The notes beneath the pieces are model-generated. The model ran no database searches. It had not been told where the DNA came from and was given only the letters and a program-made list of their open reading frames with translations. A stretch of DNA of 47,530 bases, taken from positions 1 through 47,530 of the IMG/VR virus record IMGVR_UViG_3300025108_000091; one strand, 5' to 3'. Positions 46,809-47,530 of the stretch are shown here, in pieces. Position 1 is the first letter of the stretch. Every line of letters starts with the position of its first letter. The DNA is from a virus. Both the position numbers and the translations under genes were made by a program.

Positions 46809-47133
46809 TTAAGAGAGAGAGAAGAGGGAGAATAGAGGAAAGCGCAGGTTGAACCTGGCTTATGAGTGAACAGGAGAGACGTACTACTGAACGTTCAGGT
46901 CGCTAAGTGGCCGGAATCGCGACGCTTTTTCCGTCGACCTCGGCGTTCACCTGCCGTTCACAGCGCTCATCCGCGGCGGTCTTAGGGGGTTCGGGGGAGG
47001 TACCACCCCCAGGCCACCCAGCGACCACCCCTCCGAGGTACCTCGATTTCGTTTCTACCCCCGGCCCTCTTCGCCAGCTGGCGCCTTCACACTCGGCCTA
47101 TCTGTGCGAGCAGGGTACTGGCTAAAGCCAAAG

Positions 47134-47171
47134 CCCCCCGCCCTGACCCAAGACCCCACCCCCCTGGCCCC
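47134..47171 (-). other. G-quadruplex-prone tract on the minus strand
   Basis: Six C-runs of 3-6 on the plus strand with gaps of 1-4 bases give G-runs on the minus strand that fit the G3+N1-7 rule. It directly abuts the operator at 47171. Confidence 0.55.
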
Positions 47172-47184
47172 TTGACACGTCAAG
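47171..47184 (+). promoter_or_regulatory. operator copy CTTGACACGTCAAG
   Basis: A perfect example of the 14-bp late-promoter palindrome, here in the intergenic region. The TTGACA faces right but no good -10 follows at 17 bp (GATTTC), so it may act only as a binding site. Confidence 0.65.
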
Positions 47185-47313
47185 TCATCGTCTCGATTTC
47201 ACGTTAACCTGAACGCTTGTTCACCTGTACGCCCGTTCAGGTTGGGGGGTCTGGCCAGGGGGCTCTACTGAACAAGGGTTCAGGTGTGCGACATCTATGT
47301 CGCGGTAGCTCAA

Positions 47314-47405
47314 TCGCGCTGTGGCTCGCTCTCGCTGGAGCGAACAGTCCCCAGGGGGGCAGTGCGTAGGAGCCCCGAAACCAGCGAGAACGAGCTACAG
47401 CGCGA
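47314..47405. other. long imperfect hairpin
   Basis: Arms 47314-47338 and 47381-47405 pair over 25 bp with two mismatches around a 42-base loop that itself holds G- and C-runs (CCCCAGGGGGG and AGCCCC). It could be a structured RNA, an origin hairpin or a packaging site. Confidence 0.65.
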
Positions 47406-47415
47406 GTGAGAGGTA

Positions 47416-47444
47416 TGGACACGTCAAGAGTTTTCGGGTCAAAT
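47416..47444 (+). promoter_or_regulatory. rightward promoter with degenerate operator
   Basis: TGGACA at 47416-47421, a 17-bp spacer and TCAAAT at 47439-47444. ATGGACACGTCAAG (47415-47428) is a variant of the late box. The palindrome TTCGGGA-T-TCCCGAA follows at 47453-47467 in the predicted leader of the gene that starts at 47518. Confidence 0.55.
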
Positions 47445-47517
47445 ATGCATTGTTCGGGATTCCCGAATGCTGAGAAAGCCCCATGATATCAGGGGGTTAG
47501 CCCCAAAAGGCGCGTGT

Positions 47518-47530
47518 ATGCGGATGCATA
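47518..47530 (+). CDS. 5' end of the small hypothetical gene that continues at base 1
   Basis: AAAAGG lies 7 bases before ATG 47518, with a second ATG at 47524. The reading frame runs off the right edge and matches the frame open from the left edge to the stop at 171-173. Confidence 0.65.

Larger units (their letters stand above)
46654..47282 (+). repeat. TGAAC/GTTCA site cluster
   Basis: Thirteen pentamer half-sites: TGAAC at 46654, 46850, 46867, 46888, 47210 and 47269, and GTTCA at 46670, 46893, 46945, 46956, 47219, 47235 and 47278. Several pair as palindromes, either abutting (46888-46897) or with a 4-base gap (47210-47223 and 47269-47282). About two would be expected by chance in this length. 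The cluster is iteron- or regulator-site-like. Confidence 0.7.
46588..47517. other. long intergenic region, candidate origin and control centre
   Basis: No convincing gene lies in these 930 bases. Contents from left to right: a 7-bp hairpin (46610-46626), a 16-bp direct repeat, TGAAC/GTTCA sites from 46654, an AT-rich leader element (46768-46808), a purine-rich stretch (46809-46850), more TGAAC/GTTCA sites, GGTACC palindromes near 47000-47050, a C-rich tract (47134-47171), an operator box (47171-47184), a 25-bp imperfect hairpin (47314-47405), a promoter with a degenerate operator (47416-47444) and the palindrome TTCGGGATTCCCGAA (47453-47467). Confidence 0.7.

Noticed and set aside
46907-47125. 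72-residue open frame in the intergenic region
   Set aside because: No ribosome-binding site, composition unlike the neighbours, and it runs through repeats and palindromes. Treated as spurious.

Overview
The window looks like the complete genome of a tailed bacteriophage with a short-tail (podovirus-like) virion, opened at an arbitrary point. The last bases and the first bases join into one reading frame with its own ribosome-binding site (start at 47518, stop at 173). This is the main reason to think the molecule is circularly permuted or was closed in assembly. The DNA is very GC-rich with strongly G/C third codon positions, GTG starts are common and most genes overlap by 1, 4 or 8 bases. 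This suggests a host of high GC content, which I cannot name. I see no integrase, no clear lysogeny repressor and no phage RNA polymerase, so a lytic lifestyle is the simplest reading.

There are two divergent arms. The rightward arm (about 47.5 kb through the origin to 17.5 kb) carries small unknown genes, then replication and nucleotide metabolism. These are a PrimPol-helicase fusion, a Cas4/RecB-like nuclease, an SF2 helicase, a putative ssDNA-binding protein, a tRNA-Lys(CTT), a family A DNA polymerase, a dATP/dGTP diphosphohydrolase, a RuvC-fold resolvase, an Rnl2-type RNA ligase, a calcineurin-like phosphoesterase and an HD phosphohydrolase. The arm ends in small membrane or zinc-ribbon proteins. 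The leftward arm (46.6 down to 17.5 kb) carries packaging and virion genes: terminase, portal, a truncated amidase-like protein, a putative Acb2/Tad1-like cyclic-nucleotide sponge, scaffold, major capsid, decoration, adaptor, tail nozzle, several Ala-rich internal virion proteins including one of 1597 residues, surface proteins, a class 3 lipase and a membrane protein. The arms converge at 17.49 kb with overlapping stop codons and no visible terminator.

Regulation is unusually legible. The early arm has one near-consensus promoter whose -10 hexamer sits inside a perfect palindrome (1331-1348). Seven leftward promoters have a TTGACA -35 box. In six of them that box is half of a 14-bp palindrome, CTTGACRYGTCAAG or a close variant, and two more copies lie in the long intergenic region. 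The intergenic region (46.59 kb to 1.36 kb across the junction) also holds an AT-rich 40-bp element in inverted orientation upstream of each arm, a cluster of TGAAC/GTTCA sites, a 25-bp hairpin, a G-rich tract and several palindromes. It is the best candidate for origin and master control region.

Best second-look items are the late-promoter operator family, the paired AT-rich leaders, the TGAAC/GTTCA cluster, the Acb2/Tad1-like gene, the amidase that lost its first zinc ligand and carries a motif shared with a neighbour, a nested start in the Cas4-like gene, a Gly-Tyr/Asn/Asp hexanucleotide-repeat protein and the phage-borne lipase.
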